This document shows, piece after piece, positions 1 to 7,660 of a DNA stretch of 64,000 nt. A program made the translations under genes and the position numbers. The stretch comes from a bacterium. GTDB lineage: Bacteria; Armatimonadota; Abditibacteriia; Abditibacteriales; Abditibacteriaceae. Below the pieces are notes generated by a model, which saw only the letters and a list, made by a program, of their open reading frames with translations, was not told the origin of the DNA and ran no database searches. Each line of letters opens with the position of its first letter. Within the stretch, counting starts at the first letter, position 1. Where the stretch lies: NCBI GenBank assembly GCA_004172935.1, contig SDZD01000008.1, positions 62,001 to 126,000 of the forward strand, read 5' to 3'.

Positions 1-194
1 GGGAAGATGGCTTCGTCGGCATTCCAGCAAAGCGAGACCTTGCCATAGGGCGCGACACGGCAGCTTGCGGGGTCAATACCCGTTTCTGGATCGGCGTCCT
101 GAGTGGCATGAAGCTGTGAAGGCAGAAGAATGCCGAAGAGAGCGACTGTGACTGCGGCGATGGGAAGGATGGAAGGAAATAGGCGAATGTGCAT
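1..194 (-). CDS. N-terminal part of a secreted protein of unknown function
   Basis: An open frame on the minus strand begins with ATG at 194-192 and runs off the left edge of the window (64 codons visible). The first 30 or so residues form a typical signal peptide: MHIRLFPS, then a hydrophobic stretch PIAAVTVALFGILLP, then a small-residue cleavage region near LHA. The mature part starts TQDADPETGIDPASC and contains two cysteines. No domain can be recognised in the visible part. The gene points the same way as the sulfatase at 356-2263 but lies downstream of the terminator-like hairpin at 301-337, so it is probably transcribed separately. Confidence 0.6.
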   Translation of the reverse strand, partial: MHIRLFPSILPIAAVTVALFGILLPSQLHATQDADPETGIDPASCRVAPYGKVSLCWNADEAIF

Positions 195-300
195 GGAAAT
201 CAATCGGAGCCAAGCGAACGATTTAGACACAATCACTATAGGATGTTTTGCGGCGGGGAGCGAGTAAGAAAGCATACAGGTGTAGCGATGCACGGTCGCA

Positions 301-337
301 CAAAAAAACAGCGCGACCATAAGGTAATGGCCGCGCT
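301..337 (-). terminator. Rho-independent terminator of the sulfatase gene
   Basis: Read on the minus strand, an 11-bp stem (AGCGCGGCCAT with ATGGTCGCGCT, one G-T pair, 6-nt loop) is followed directly by a run of seven T. It lies 19 bases past the stop codon of the sulfatase gene, the expected place. Confidence 0.8.
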
Positions 338-355
338 ACTTTGAGGAATTGGGGG

Positions 356-2263
356 TTAGTCGAGAATGCCTTCCAATTCGATGACTACTGAGTCGATGTT
401 GCCCGCGAAACGGAAAGGCGTTTCGTAGGAGCCAACGGCGCCATCGGCATCGGAGCCTACATCCAAGCCATCGACGGGTTGCGAGGACAACAGGGCTTTA
501 GATTGGCCCTGAGCCACAACTTTGTCGTCGATTTTGAGCGACATCAACAGGTCGGCGCCAAGGTGCGCGACGACGGTGTGCGTTCCAGTAATGGGTTCGG
601 GCGAGATGAGGTTGGTAATGGCGTTCTTTCCGCTACGCACAGCGAAGTTGAGCTTGCCATCGTTATCGACGAACAGGGTGTAGCCCTGCCCTACTCCACC
701 TTGGGCGACAATGACACCGGCCTGCTTTTGAACATCGAATTTGGCGGTGATGTTGAAGCCGCGTTTGGCAACAGCGGGCGCTTGCTCTCGGTCGAGGCGG
801 TCGCCTTTTTTCAAGTTGAAGCTTTTGAGATCGTTGAAGGTTTCGGCGGTGAGCTTGACGACTGGCAGGGTTTTGTTCCAATCGAGCAGAGCTTTGGTAA
901 GGCGCTGGACGGTCTGGGGTTCGGCTGCCGCCAGGTTTTTGTTTTCGCCTTCGTCGTTGGCGAGGTTGTAGAGTTGGGGCTTCGTGCCATCTTCCTGCAT
1001 CAAGAACTTCCAGTTGCCATCGCGCACGGCGAGGTCGGGGAAGGTTTGATCATCGTTGCCCGCACGGTCGGGTGGACGCTTCCAGAACAATGGTTGGGTA
1101 CGGCCCGTTGTTTTCTGGCCCTTGAAGGTGTCGCTCAAATCGGTGCCGTCGCCCTGTGGGGCGGCTTCAACACCCGCCAATTTCAGAATCGAGGGCAGGA
1201 AATCGACAGCCGATACCACGGCTGTTTTGTTCACCGTGCCGCGACGGTTGGCGGGCAGGATGCCCGGCCCCCACACGATAAGAGGTTCTCGAATGCCTCC
1301 CTCGTAAATTTGGCCCTTATTGCCACGGAATGTTCCAGCCAATCCGGCGCCCGGCTCGGGGCCGTTATCGCTGGCGAAGATGACGAGAGTGTTGTCGCGC
1401 AGTTTGGGGTTGTTACGGATGGCGTCGAAGAGCGGAGCCAACTCGACATCCATATTGGTAACGACGCCGCGATACAATTGGCGCTTGGTGCTGTCACCGC
1501 GTAGCGACTTGGGCGGGTCGAAAGGCGAATGGACATCGTCCGGCCACAGGTTTAGGTAGAACGGCTTGCCCGACTTTTCGGCCTCACCAATGAAAGTCAA
1601 GGCACGGTTTACGAAAGCCGAGGTGACCTGTTGACGCGGCACCCAGGTCACTTTGCCTCGGCCTAACTTTTCACTGGCGACGCCTAATCCCATTTTGGTC
1701 AGCGGTTCATCGCCGTCGGTGCTTATCATCGGCAAAATACGGTCGCCGAGTCCTTCGAACTGAGTGAGCGACTCGGCGAAGCCATATTCGGTGGGCAGTG
1801 GGGCTTCGCCGACATCACGCCCGCCGCCCATGTGCCATTTACCGAAGTGCCCAGTCGTGTAGCCCGCATTTGATAGCGAACGAGCGAGGGTGGGCGCTTT
1901 TAAGTCGAGCCACTGCGCCATGCCGCGCCTACGGTTGGCGCCACGATTATCAATGAAGGAGGTGATATTCCAACGCGCGGGGTATTGTCCAGTGGTGTAA
2001 GCAGTACGCGACGGCGAGCATATCGGCGAGTTGACGTAGAACTGAGTGAAGCGGATGCCCTCGGAAGCCAATCGGTCGATATTGGCGGTTTTTACTCCCT
2101 TACCACCATAACACGCGAGGTCGGCGTAGCCCATATCATCGGCCAAAACGAAGATGATGTTGGGACGAGTTTTGGTTGCGGTTTTGGGGGCAGGGGCGGC
2201 ACACGCAACACTGGTTAACGTGGCCGATAGAGCTACAGCGCTCGCGAAAAGAAACCGAGACAT
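356..2263 (-). CDS. Secreted sulfatase with C-terminal beta domain
   Basis: 635 aa. Residues 1-22 are a signal peptide (hydrophobic core, ACA cleavage box). The sulfatase domain begins at about 34 with NIIFVLADDMGYADLACYG, giving the metal-binding Asp pair 42-43. C82 in CSPSR (82-86) is the residue converted to formylglycine in Cys-type type I sulfatases. A later FASDNGPE motif supplies the second metal-site Asp-Asn. After about residue 470 comes a roughly 160-aa extension (KKGDRLDREQAPAVAKRGFNI onwards) resembling a LamG/concanavalin-like sandwich, often a carbohydrate-binding appendage. The likely role is desulfation of polysaccharides outside the cytoplasm; the substrate is unknown. A formylglycine-generating or anSME-type enzyme is needed but is not in this window. 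Confidence 0.93.
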   Translation of the reverse strand: MSRFLFASAVALSATLTSVACAAPAPKTATKTRPNIIFVLADDMGYADLACYGGKGVKTANIDRLASEGIRFTQFYVNSPICSPSRTAYTTGQYPARWNITSFIDNRGANRRRGMAQWLDLKAPTLARSLSNAGYTTGHFGKWHMGGGRDVGEAPLPTEYGFAESLTQFEGLGDRILPMISTDGDEPLTKMGLGVASEKLGRGKVTWVPRQQVTSAFVNRALTFIGEAEKSGKPFYLNLWPDDVHSPFDPPKSLRGDSTKRQLYRGVVTNMDVELAPLFDAIRNNPKLRDNTLVIFASDNGPEPGAGLAGTFRGNKGQIYEGGIREPLIVWGPGILPANRRGTVNKTAVVSAVDFLPSILKLAGVEAAPQGDGTDLSDTFKGQKTTGRTQPLFWKRPPDRAGNDDQTFPDLAVRDGNWKFLMQEDGTKPQLYNLANDEGENKNLAAAEPQTVQRLTKALLDWNKTLPVVKLTAETFNDLKSFNLKKGDRLDREQAPAVAKRGFNITAKFDVQKQAGVIVAQGGVGQGYTLFVDNDGKLNFAVRSGKNAITNLISPEPITGTHTVVAHLGADLLMSLKIDDKVVAQGQSKALLSSQPVDGLDVGSDADGAVGSYETPFRFAGNIDSVVIELEGILD

Positions 2264-2335
2264 AAATTGGATTATCTGAGGATAAACTAAATAATCCCAC
2301 CTGCAAACTGGGAGTTTTCAGTTTCTTTGCGAGCA

Positions 2336-2710
2336 TTAAGAGCCAATCGGCTTCATTGGGGCCATTGGCTTCATGGGTTTTAGTGGCTCGATTGGCTTTA
2401 TATGGGGTATTTCGGCGTCTGCATCGCTGATTTCCTTGAGGGATAGCTGTTTGGCGTCTTTGAGATCGGGGACGTCCGAAAGCGACTGAATGGAGTCATC
2501 TTTTATCGCCGTGTAGTGGGCATCGTCGCCTTCGATTTTTAGAATCAGGCCATCGGAGGAGTCGAAGAGGCTGGGCGATGCTTTCCATTCGCCGCTGGAA
2601 ACGCTACTGCTCTGGGTTTTGCCGTCGCTTTGGAGGGTGAGATGAGTTTGTCCGCCGCTATTGGAGATTTTAAGGACGGCGTCGGATGGTAATTTCGCTT
2701 GAAAGGCCAT
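2336..2710 (-). CDS. Small hypothetical protein with PMKP repeats
   Basis: 124 aa with no recognised domain and no signal peptide. The first 60 residues look like short beta strands (LKISNSGGQTHLTLQSDGK). The last 22 are a low-complexity proline-methionine-lysine tail with repeated PLKPMKPMAPMKPI units. It is 10 bases downstream of the 86-aa frame at 2721-2981 and on the same strand, so the two may be co-transcribed. Coding is supported by the amino-acid composition and the ATG start, but no ribosome-binding site stands out, so this remains a modest-confidence gene. Confidence 0.5.
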   Translation of the reverse strand: MAFQAKLPSDAVLKISNSGGQTHLTLQSDGKTQSSSVSSGEWKASPSLFDSSDGLILKIEGDDAHYTAIKDDSIQSLSDVPDLKDAKQLSLKEISDADAEIPHIKPIEPLKPMKPMAPMKPIGS

Positions 2711-2720
2711 GATATTCGCT

Positions 2721-2981
2721 CTATTGTTTGCGAAGGTGCTTTAGTCCGTTGGATTGCTCCATCAACGTTTTCCAATCCCATAATTGGGAAAGCAAATCGA
2801 AAACTTCGTTGCACGCTTGCCAGCGGAGGGGCTGCAAATCCTTGTCCGGGTTAGTGAGGTCGGAGTGACAGGGGGTATTCCCATTGAAGGAGCGCATCGT
2901 CATCCAGAATTGCAGACGCCACTGACATGGTGCCTCAATTTTTCCGGCGATGGCATCGAGGATTTGATTGTCAGTCCACAT
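2721..2981 (-). CDS. Small hypothetical protein
   Basis: 86 aa starting MWTDNQILDAIAGKIEAP; rich in Trp and Gln and predicted soluble. No domain recognised. It sits between the helical protein at 3029-3718 and the PMKP protein at 2336-2710, all on the minus strand with gaps of 47 and 10 bases, which suggests a three-gene operon. Shadow frames on the opposite strand are shorter. Support is mainly positional. Confidence 0.45.
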   Translation of the reverse strand: MWTDNQILDAIAGKIEAPCQWRLQFWMTMRSFNGNTPCHSDLTNPDKDLQPLRWQACNEVFDLLSQLWDWKTLMEQSNGLKHLRKQ

Positions 2982-3028
2982 AATTAGAGAGGGGTTGGAG
3001 TAGACCTTTTCTTTTCAGTAGGGCGTGA

Positions 3029-3718
3029 TCATGATGCAGAAAATACTCGCTGTGCGGTATCGAGTTGCCCGATGAAGCCAGAGCCATTTTCCAAAAGGCG
3101 TAATTTTTCTTTCACTTCGTTTAGACGTTTTTCACTGGCCCCACTTTCGCGAAGTCCGGCAAGCAATAGAGTGAGAACTTGAAAACCTTCGGCAAGTAGC
3201 ACTTCGGCTTGCTCGTCGGCCTCAAGCGCGTGGGTGGCGGATAAGGCGAAGTTTCTCTCGGCGTGGGTGTACTCTTTTTGGGCCAGATAATGGGCGGCTA
3301 ACATCCAATTGGCTCGTGCAAGAGGCAGATTTCCTTTATTGAGTTCGTGGGCGAGGCGGAGGTTTATTTTGGCAGCGGATAACCCGATAGTGAGGTCGGT
3401 GTGGCCGATTTGGATGCCTGACTCGTCCCAACCGGGCCAGGTAAACGAGGCAAGATTATAAGCGATTGCCTTTGTGATGCTAAAAATCACGGAAGTTTCT
3501 TCTTCGCCGTCGAGGCTGTTGGCAATGCGCCAACCGAGGGAGAGGCCAAACAACGAGACTGCCACGACGCCGACGAGGTCTTTTTTATCCCAGTAGATTT
3601 TGGCTGCCAGCTCCTGACAGGCTCTTAACACCTTGCCATCTGGATTCTGGGCGGCCAGAAATTCCAGAACACCAAAAACATCTTCTCTCAAATACGCTTC
3701 TAAAGCGAGATTAACCAT
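3029..3718 (-). CDS. Hypothetical alpha-helical (TPR-like) protein
   Basis: About 230 aa from the ATG at 3718 (MVNLALEAYLRED). An in-frame upstream start at 3787 would add 23 residues overlapping the ilvN terminator and is less likely. The sequence is almost entirely amphipathic helices, with blocks such as LARANWMLAAHYLAQKEYTH that look like degenerate tetratricopeptide repeats, but no repeat is clear enough to name the family. No signal peptide. Probably cytoplasmic. First gene of a possible operon with the two small genes downstream. Confidence 0.6.
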   Translation of the reverse strand: MVNLALEAYLREDVFGVLEFLAAQNPDGKVLRACQELAAKIYWDKKDLVGVVAVSLFGLSLGWRIANSLDGEEETSVIFSITKAIAYNLASFTWPGWDESGIQIGHTDLTIGLSAAKINLRLAHELNKGNLPLARANWMLAAHYLAQKEYTHAERNFALSATHALEADEQAEVLLAEGFQVLTLLLAGLRESGASEKRLNEVKEKLRLLENGSGFIGQLDTAQRVFSAS

Positions 3719-3779
3719 AGTTGCAGCGCCACTGATTTTCGTTGTTTTTCGCTTGGGGGCCAACCATAAGGAAAAACGA

Positions 3780-3810
3780 AAAGGCACCGCGTAGCTTACG
3801 CGGTGCCTTT
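3780..3810 (-). terminator. Terminator after ilvN
   Basis: Perfect 14-bp inverted repeat (aaaggcaccgcgta / tacgcggtgccttt) with a 3-nt loop. On the minus strand it is followed by TTCGTTTTTCC. It lies 14 bases after the ilvN stop codon and ends the ilvBN unit. Confidence 0.9.
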
Positions 3811-3823
3811 GGTTATTTGGGAA

Positions 3824-4435
3824 TTAGGTTTGTTTTTCGCCACGTGCGAGGACGACGAGGCCAGTGCGAACCAATTCGAGGATTTCGTGCTGCTCGAGCA
3901 TTTTGGTCACGGCATCAACTTTGTCGGCTTTGCCAGCGACTTCGAGCATCATGGTGGTCGGGTCAACGGCAACCACGTTGGCGCGGAAGAGGTCGGCGAG
4001 TTGCTTGATCTCGGCGCGCGCGGCGGCGTTATCGACGCGGACTTTGATGAGGGCCAGTTCGCGGCCCACGAGGTTATCGTTGGTGTGGTCGATGACTTTG
4101 ATAACGTCGATCAGTTTCAGCAACTGGTTGCCTATCTGTTTGAAGGCTTCGTCATCGCCCGCGACAACGATGGTGATGCGCGAGACGGTGTGGTCTTCGG
4201 TGCGCGAGACAGCCAGCGATTCGAGGTTGAAACCGCGACGCGCGAAGACGTGCGACACGCGCGCCAGAACGCCGGGGCGGTTCTCGACGAGAATCGAGAT
4301 GGTGTGCAACTTTTCGTTGCCGCTCATCACGTTCACGCCAGCCGCCGACACGATGGTTGGCACTCCGTTTTGCATTTCCAATCCCGGTGCCTGTGGCGGC
4401 ACGTTGGAAGGAGTCGTTCCGTTTTGATTACTCAT
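3824..4435 (-). CDS. ilvN: Acetolactate synthase small (regulatory) subunit
   Basis: 203 aa. An ACT domain starts at about residue 43 (LHTISILVENRPGVLARVSHVFARRGFN), typical of the valine-binding regulatory subunit, and is followed by the C-terminal IlvN/IlvH domain. The subunit activates the catalytic subunit and gives feedback inhibition by branched-chain amino acids. The first 38 or so residues are a low-complexity Asn/Pro-rich extension not usual in the family; M37 could be the true start (MSGNEKLHTI). It lies 60 bases downstream of ilvB on the same strand, with an intercistronic hairpin between them. Confidence 0.95.
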   Translation of the reverse strand: MSNQNGTTPSNVPPQAPGLEMQNGVPTIVSAAGVNVMSGNEKLHTISILVENRPGVLARVSHVFARRGFNLESLAVSRTEDHTVSRITIVVAGDDEAFKQIGNQLLKLIDVIKVIDHTNDNLVGRELALIKVRVDNAAARAEIKQLADLFRANVVAVDPTTMMLEVAGKADKVDAVTKMLEQHEILELVRTGLVVLARGEKQT

Positions 4436-4456
4436 GGCTTAGGTGGTTAGGTCGTC

Positions 4457-4488
4457 GGGTTGCCGCATGGTTCATCATACGGCAACCC
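4457..4488 (-). other. Intercistronic hairpin between ilvB and ilvN
   Basis: Perfect 9-bp inverted repeat gggttgccg / cggcaaccc with a 14-nt middle, filling most of the gap between ilvB and ilvN. There is no T-run on either side, so it is not an obvious terminator. It may stabilise or process the mRNA and so set the subunit ratio; that is inference. Confidence 0.5.
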
Positions 4489-4495
4489 AATGTCC

Positions 4496-6331
4496 TTAGA
4501 TTTTGAGTTGGCCCGCCTTGAGGTCGTCGTTCCACTCGCCCGCGTAGTCGCCGGAAGTGGCAGTTTCGAGAGCTTCTTTGATGTCGGCTACATTGCCGTT
4601 GCCGCCGTGGGTTTTGCCCCAGCCGCCGACAGGGATTTTGTTGCCGGAGCCGTCAACAACCATCTCGTGAACGCTCTTGCCGCCGGGGATCATCGGATAA
4701 ACGTCGGCTTCAGCGTCGGTCAGGAAGTTCAACAGCACAGTGCCGGGGTTCTTCTGAGCCTCGCGGATAGCGTCGGCGACTTCGTCCTCGTGGGTGATGG
4801 TGACACCCGTCGCGGAGTAAGCTTCGGCGACTTTGGCGAAGTCGGGGCACTTGGCGAGGTCGATGCCGCTCCAGCGCTTCGAGTAGAAGAGCTTTTGCCA
4901 CTGACGAACCATACCGAGCGACGAGTTGTTCAGTACAGCGATTTTGACAGGGATGTCGTACAGCACGCCCGTCGCCAGTTCCTGAAGGTTCATCTGGAAC
5001 GAGCCGTCGCCTGTGACGCACCACACATCGGTATCGGGGCGATGACCCTGCAAGCAACCGACTTTAGCGCCCAGAGCGGCGGGATAGCCGTAGCCCATGG
5101 TTCCCAAGCCGCCCGACGTGATGAACGAACGGGTGTGTTTGGGGTTATAGTACTGCGCGGCGAACATCTGGTGCTGACCAACATCGGTGGTCATGATGGC
5201 TTCGCCCTGCGTGGCTTTTTGCAACTCTTGCAACACGAACTGTGGCTTGAGTTTGCCTTCTTTCTCGTAGGTGAGAGGCGCGTCGGCCTTCCACTTATCG
5301 AGGCGCGCATTCCACTCGTGGTGAGTTTTGGCGGGCACGACTTCGAGGAATTGGTTGAGAACGCTCTTGGCGTCACCCCAGATGGGCACCTGTGCGAAGC
5401 GGATTTTGCCAAGCTCGGCGGGGTCGATGTCGACGTGGATAACCTTGGCGTTGGGCGCCCACTGTTTGGGGTTGCCCGTCACACGGTCGTCGAAACGAAC
5501 ACCAATCGCGATGATGAGGTCGGACTCGTGCATCGCCCAGTTCGCGTAGGCGGTGCCGTGCATTCCGAGCATGTCGAGCGCGAGCGCATGTCCGCCGGGG
5601 AAGGCGCCACGTCCGAGCAAGGTGGTGGTGACGGGGCAGTTGATTTTCTCGGCGAAAGCCAACAGTTCGTCCGCCGCGTCAACCGAGTTGACGCCGTTGC
5701 CGACGTACAGGATGGGCTGTTTGGCCTCGGCGATGAGTTTGGCCGCTGCGCGGATTTGCTCGTCGGCTGCGGGTGCGTCGGGCTGGTAGCCACGCAAGGT
5801 CACCGATTCGGGATATTCGAAGGCGCCCTGGAACTCGCGTTCGCCCATGTCCTTGGGAATGTCGATCAGAACCGGACCGGGACGACCTGTACGCGCGATG
5901 TGGAAGGCTTCCTTAACGATGCGCGGGATGTCCTGGGTGTTCTTGACCATGTAGGAGTGCTTGACGATAGGCATGGTGATGCCGAAGATGTCGCACTCCT
6001 GGAAGGCGTCTTTGCCGATGTTGGGCGAAGCGACCTGACCGCTCAAGAAGACGGTCGGGGTCGAGTCCATGAAGGCATCGGTGATGGCGGTGACGAGGTT
6101 AGTCGCACCGGGACCCGATGTGCCAATGCACAGGCCAACGCGGCCAGTGGCGCGCGCATAACCTTCGGCCATGTGGCCAGCGCCCTGCTCGTGGCGCGTG
6201 AGGATGCTCCAAATGTCTGATTGTTTGCCGAGCGCATCGTAAATCGGCAAAATAGCGCCGCCTGAAATACCGAAGAGCGTATCGCACCCTTCTTGTTTCA
6301 GAGACTCCAATAATATTTCTGCTCCGTCCAT
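4496..6331 (-). CDS. ilvB: Acetolactate synthase large (catalytic) subunit
   Basis: 611 aa, usual family length. It makes acetolactate or acetohydroxybutyrate from pyruvate in valine, leucine and isoleucine synthesis. Seen directly: the N-terminal thiamine-diphosphate domain with GISGGAILPIYDAL and RHEQGAGHMAEGYARATG (catalytic Glu48), a central FAD-binding domain with GVRFDDRVTG, and a C-terminal ThDP motif starting GDGSFQMNLQEL at about residue 440 and ending at the NN pair of VLNNSSLGMVRQWQ. A GGAG box four bases before the ATG supports the start. The upstream T-box leader indicates control by charging of a branched-chain tRNA. Confidence 0.97.
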   Translation of the reverse strand: MDGAEILLESLKQEGCDTLFGISGGAILPIYDALGKQSDIWSILTRHEQGAGHMAEGYARATGRVGLCIGTSGPGATNLVTAITDAFMDSTPTVFLSGQVASPNIGKDAFQECDIFGITMPIVKHSYMVKNTQDIPRIVKEAFHIARTGRPGPVLIDIPKDMGEREFQGAFEYPESVTLRGYQPDAPAADEQIRAAAKLIAEAKQPILYVGNGVNSVDAADELLAFAEKINCPVTTTLLGRGAFPGGHALALDMLGMHGTAYANWAMHESDLIIAIGVRFDDRVTGNPKQWAPNAKVIHVDIDPAELGKIRFAQVPIWGDAKSVLNQFLEVVPAKTHHEWNARLDKWKADAPLTYEKEGKLKPQFVLQELQKATQGEAIMTTDVGQHQMFAAQYYNPKHTRSFITSGGLGTMGYGYPAALGAKVGCLQGHRPDTDVWCVTGDGSFQMNLQELATGVLYDIPVKIAVLNNSSLGMVRQWQKLFYSKRWSGIDLAKCPDFAKVAEAYSATGVTITHEDEVADAIREAQKNPGTVLLNFLTDAEADVYPMIPGGKSVHEMVVDGSGNKIPVGGWGKTHGGNGNVADIKEALETATSGDYAGEWNDDLKAGQLKI

Positions 6332-6420
6332 GATTCTCCGTTGTTAGTTTTGAGTCGTGAGTAAAGAGTTTTGAGATTAAGAATGAAAAATCTACTCATC
6401 ACTCAACGCTCAGAACTCGA

Positions 6421-6742
6421 ATAAAAAAAACTCCCGCCCTGCGAGCGAAAATTAAATTTCCCTAAGTGAACGGGGAAAGTTTACTTTCGCATCGCGGGAC
6501 GGGAGCTTCATCGGACGGACAGTGAAGTTCTCGCGGTACCACCCACGTTTTTTCGAGCTTTTAGCTATTAGCCGTTAGCCTTTAGCAAGAAGCCGAAAAC
6601 TCTTTTTTAGCGCAGTCACGGGCGCTCCCGGCGAGTTCTACTAAGCGGCAACTTATAGTTGCAAAACGCTGTTCTTCTCGCGGCTCTGAGGGGACACATC
6701 GCAAAAAAGCGAAACCTCGTCTATGCCTTTAATTTGGGTTGT
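6421..6742 (-). promoter_or_regulatory. T-box riboswitch leader of ilvBN
   Basis: On the minus strand the 320-nt leader contains the conserved T-box GGGTGGTACCGCGAG (around 6544-6530). It is followed by a GC-rich terminator and a run of eight T (6430-6423). Upstream hairpins, including GCAACT-ata-AGTTGC, would belong to the stem I region. In T-box RNAs the bulge (UGGN, here UGGU) pairs with the uncharged tRNA acceptor end; U at that position fits a tRNA with A73, as in Ile, Leu and Val tRNAs. The specifier codon could not be read reliably by eye. The expected action is read-through into ilvB when the cognate tRNA is uncharged. Confidence 0.92.
6423..6506 (-). terminator. Regulated terminator within the T-box leader
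   Basis: Minus strand: gctcccgtcccgcgatgcgaaag pairs with tttcgctcgcagggcgggag across an inner hairpin (tttcccc / ggggaaa region), followed by eight T. Its 5' arm lies immediately 3' of the T-box sequence, as expected for the alternative to the antiterminator. Confidence 0.88.
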
Positions 6743-6748
6743 CTTTGG

Positions 6749-6777
6749 ATTATGAGCGATTTTTAACGATTTGTCAA
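6749..6777 (-). promoter_or_regulatory. Sigma-70-type promoter of the ilvBN operon
   Basis: TTGACA (6777-6772), 17-bp spacer, CATAAT (6754-6749). This matches the housekeeping consensus in 11 of 12 positions with ideal spacing. It places transcription start near 6742, at the 5' end of the T-box leader. Confidence 0.85.
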
Positions 6778-6811
6778 TCATCTGTCCGATAAAGAAGAGC
6801 GTTTCTCTCGA

Positions 6812-7561
6812 TTAGATTTGAGCCACACCGCCATCGACGAAGAGTTCGATGCCGTTGACGTAGGTCGCATCATCGGAGGCGAGGAACGAGACGGCGCTGG
6901 CGATTTCTTCGGGTTGGCCCAAACGTCCCAACGGAACAGTGGCAGCCATCCCCGCCTTGAATTGGTCGCGTTGCTCTTCATCGGCAACAATTCCGTTGAG
7001 TCCAGGGGTTTCGATGGGGCCGGGGCTGACAGCGTTGATGCGAATGCCGCGTCCTTTCAAGTCGAGCGTCCAGTTGCGGACGAGGGCGCGTACAGCCGCT
7101 TTGGTCGCGCTGTATATGCTAAATGCTGGCGTGGCCTTTATGGAAACAACAGAGGCGTTGACGATGATGGAACCACCATCTTGCAACAGGGGCAAAGCCT
7201 TCTGCACGGTGAAAACGACGCCTTTGACGTTCACGTTGAAGATTTTGTCGAAGTGTTCTTCGGTGATTTCGCCCAACGGCGCAAATTCGCCAGCACCCGC
7301 GTTGGCGAACAAGATGTCGATGCGGCCTTTTTGCTCGCGCACCGTTTCATAAAGGCGGTCGAGGTCGGCGAGGTTAGAAACGTCACCCTGCACTCCTGTC
7401 ACGTTTTCGCCGATTAATGCAACGGCGGCGTCAAGTTCGTTTTGGCGACGACCAGTAATGAAAACGTAGGCGCCATCGGCGACCAGACGCTGTGCTGTGG
7501 CAAGACCAATTCCGCTATTGCCGCCTGTAACGACGGCGACTTTTCCTTCGAGCTTTTTCAT
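6812..7561 (-). CDS. Short-chain dehydrogenase/reductase (SDR)
   Basis: 249 aa from ATG 7561, chosen because GGAG lies six bases upstream on the minus strand (ggagaaaatcATG). A longer frame to 7639 would run through the promoter. Classical SDR: cofactor motif TGGNSGIG at residues 12-19, the NAG sequence in ILFANAGAG, catalytic YSATK at about 150-154, and a PGPIETPG loop. An Arg pair after the second strand (ITGRRQNE) suggests NADP(H). Substrate unknown. Divergent from a TetR regulator whose likely operators flank its promoter, so it is probably induced by a ligand of that repressor, perhaps an aldehyde, ketone or toxic organic compound. Confidence 0.9.
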   Translation of the reverse strand: MKKLEGKVAVVTGGNSGIGLATAQRLVADGAYVFITGRRQNELDAAVALIGENVTGVQGDVSNLADLDRLYETVREQKGRIDILFANAGAGEFAPLGEITEEHFDKIFNVNVKGVVFTVQKALPLLQDGGSIIVNASVVSIKATPAFSIYSATKAAVRALVRNWTLDLKGRGIRINAVSPGPIETPGLNGIVADEEQRDQFKAGMAATVPLGRLGQPEEIASAVSFLASDDATYVNGIELFVDGGVAQI

Positions 7562-7598
7562 GATTTTCTCCGGCGCTTTTAGGCAAGCGCCATTTATG

Positions 7599-7610
7599 TA
7601 CCTAATGGTA
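7599..7610. promoter_or_regulatory. Probable TetR operator, promoter-proximal copy
   Basis: tacctaatggta, an inverted repeat TACC-N4-GGTA. It lies just downstream of the -10 of the SDR gene. A near-identical site, tactaaatggta, lies at 7649-7660. Two copies flanking one promoter next to a tetR gene is the usual layout of autoregulated TetR systems. Confidence 0.65.
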
Positions 7611-7639
7611 AATATATAAGTATCAACACCTCCTGTCAA
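7611..7639 (-). promoter_or_regulatory. Promoter of the SDR gene
   Basis: Minus strand TTGACA (7639-7634), 17-bp spacer, TATATT (7616-7611). The start of transcription would fall at about 7604, inside the operator at 7599-7610. Confidence 0.75.
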
Positions 7640-7646
7640 TGCTTTT

Positions 7647-7660
7647 TATACTAAATGGTA
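7647..7660 (+). promoter_or_regulatory. -10 of tetR overlapping second operator and start codon
   Basis: TATACT at 7647-7652 would start transcription at about 7659-7660, which is the A of the ATG used here for tetR. The operator copy tactaaatggta covers 7649-7660. The -35 region is poor. A leaderless, autorepressed transcript is inferred. Confidence 0.5.

Noticed and set aside
4460-6220. 586-codon open frame on the plus strand opposite ilvB
   Set aside because: Antisense shadow produced by strong third-position bias; the minus strand encodes a full, motif-complete acetolactate synthase.
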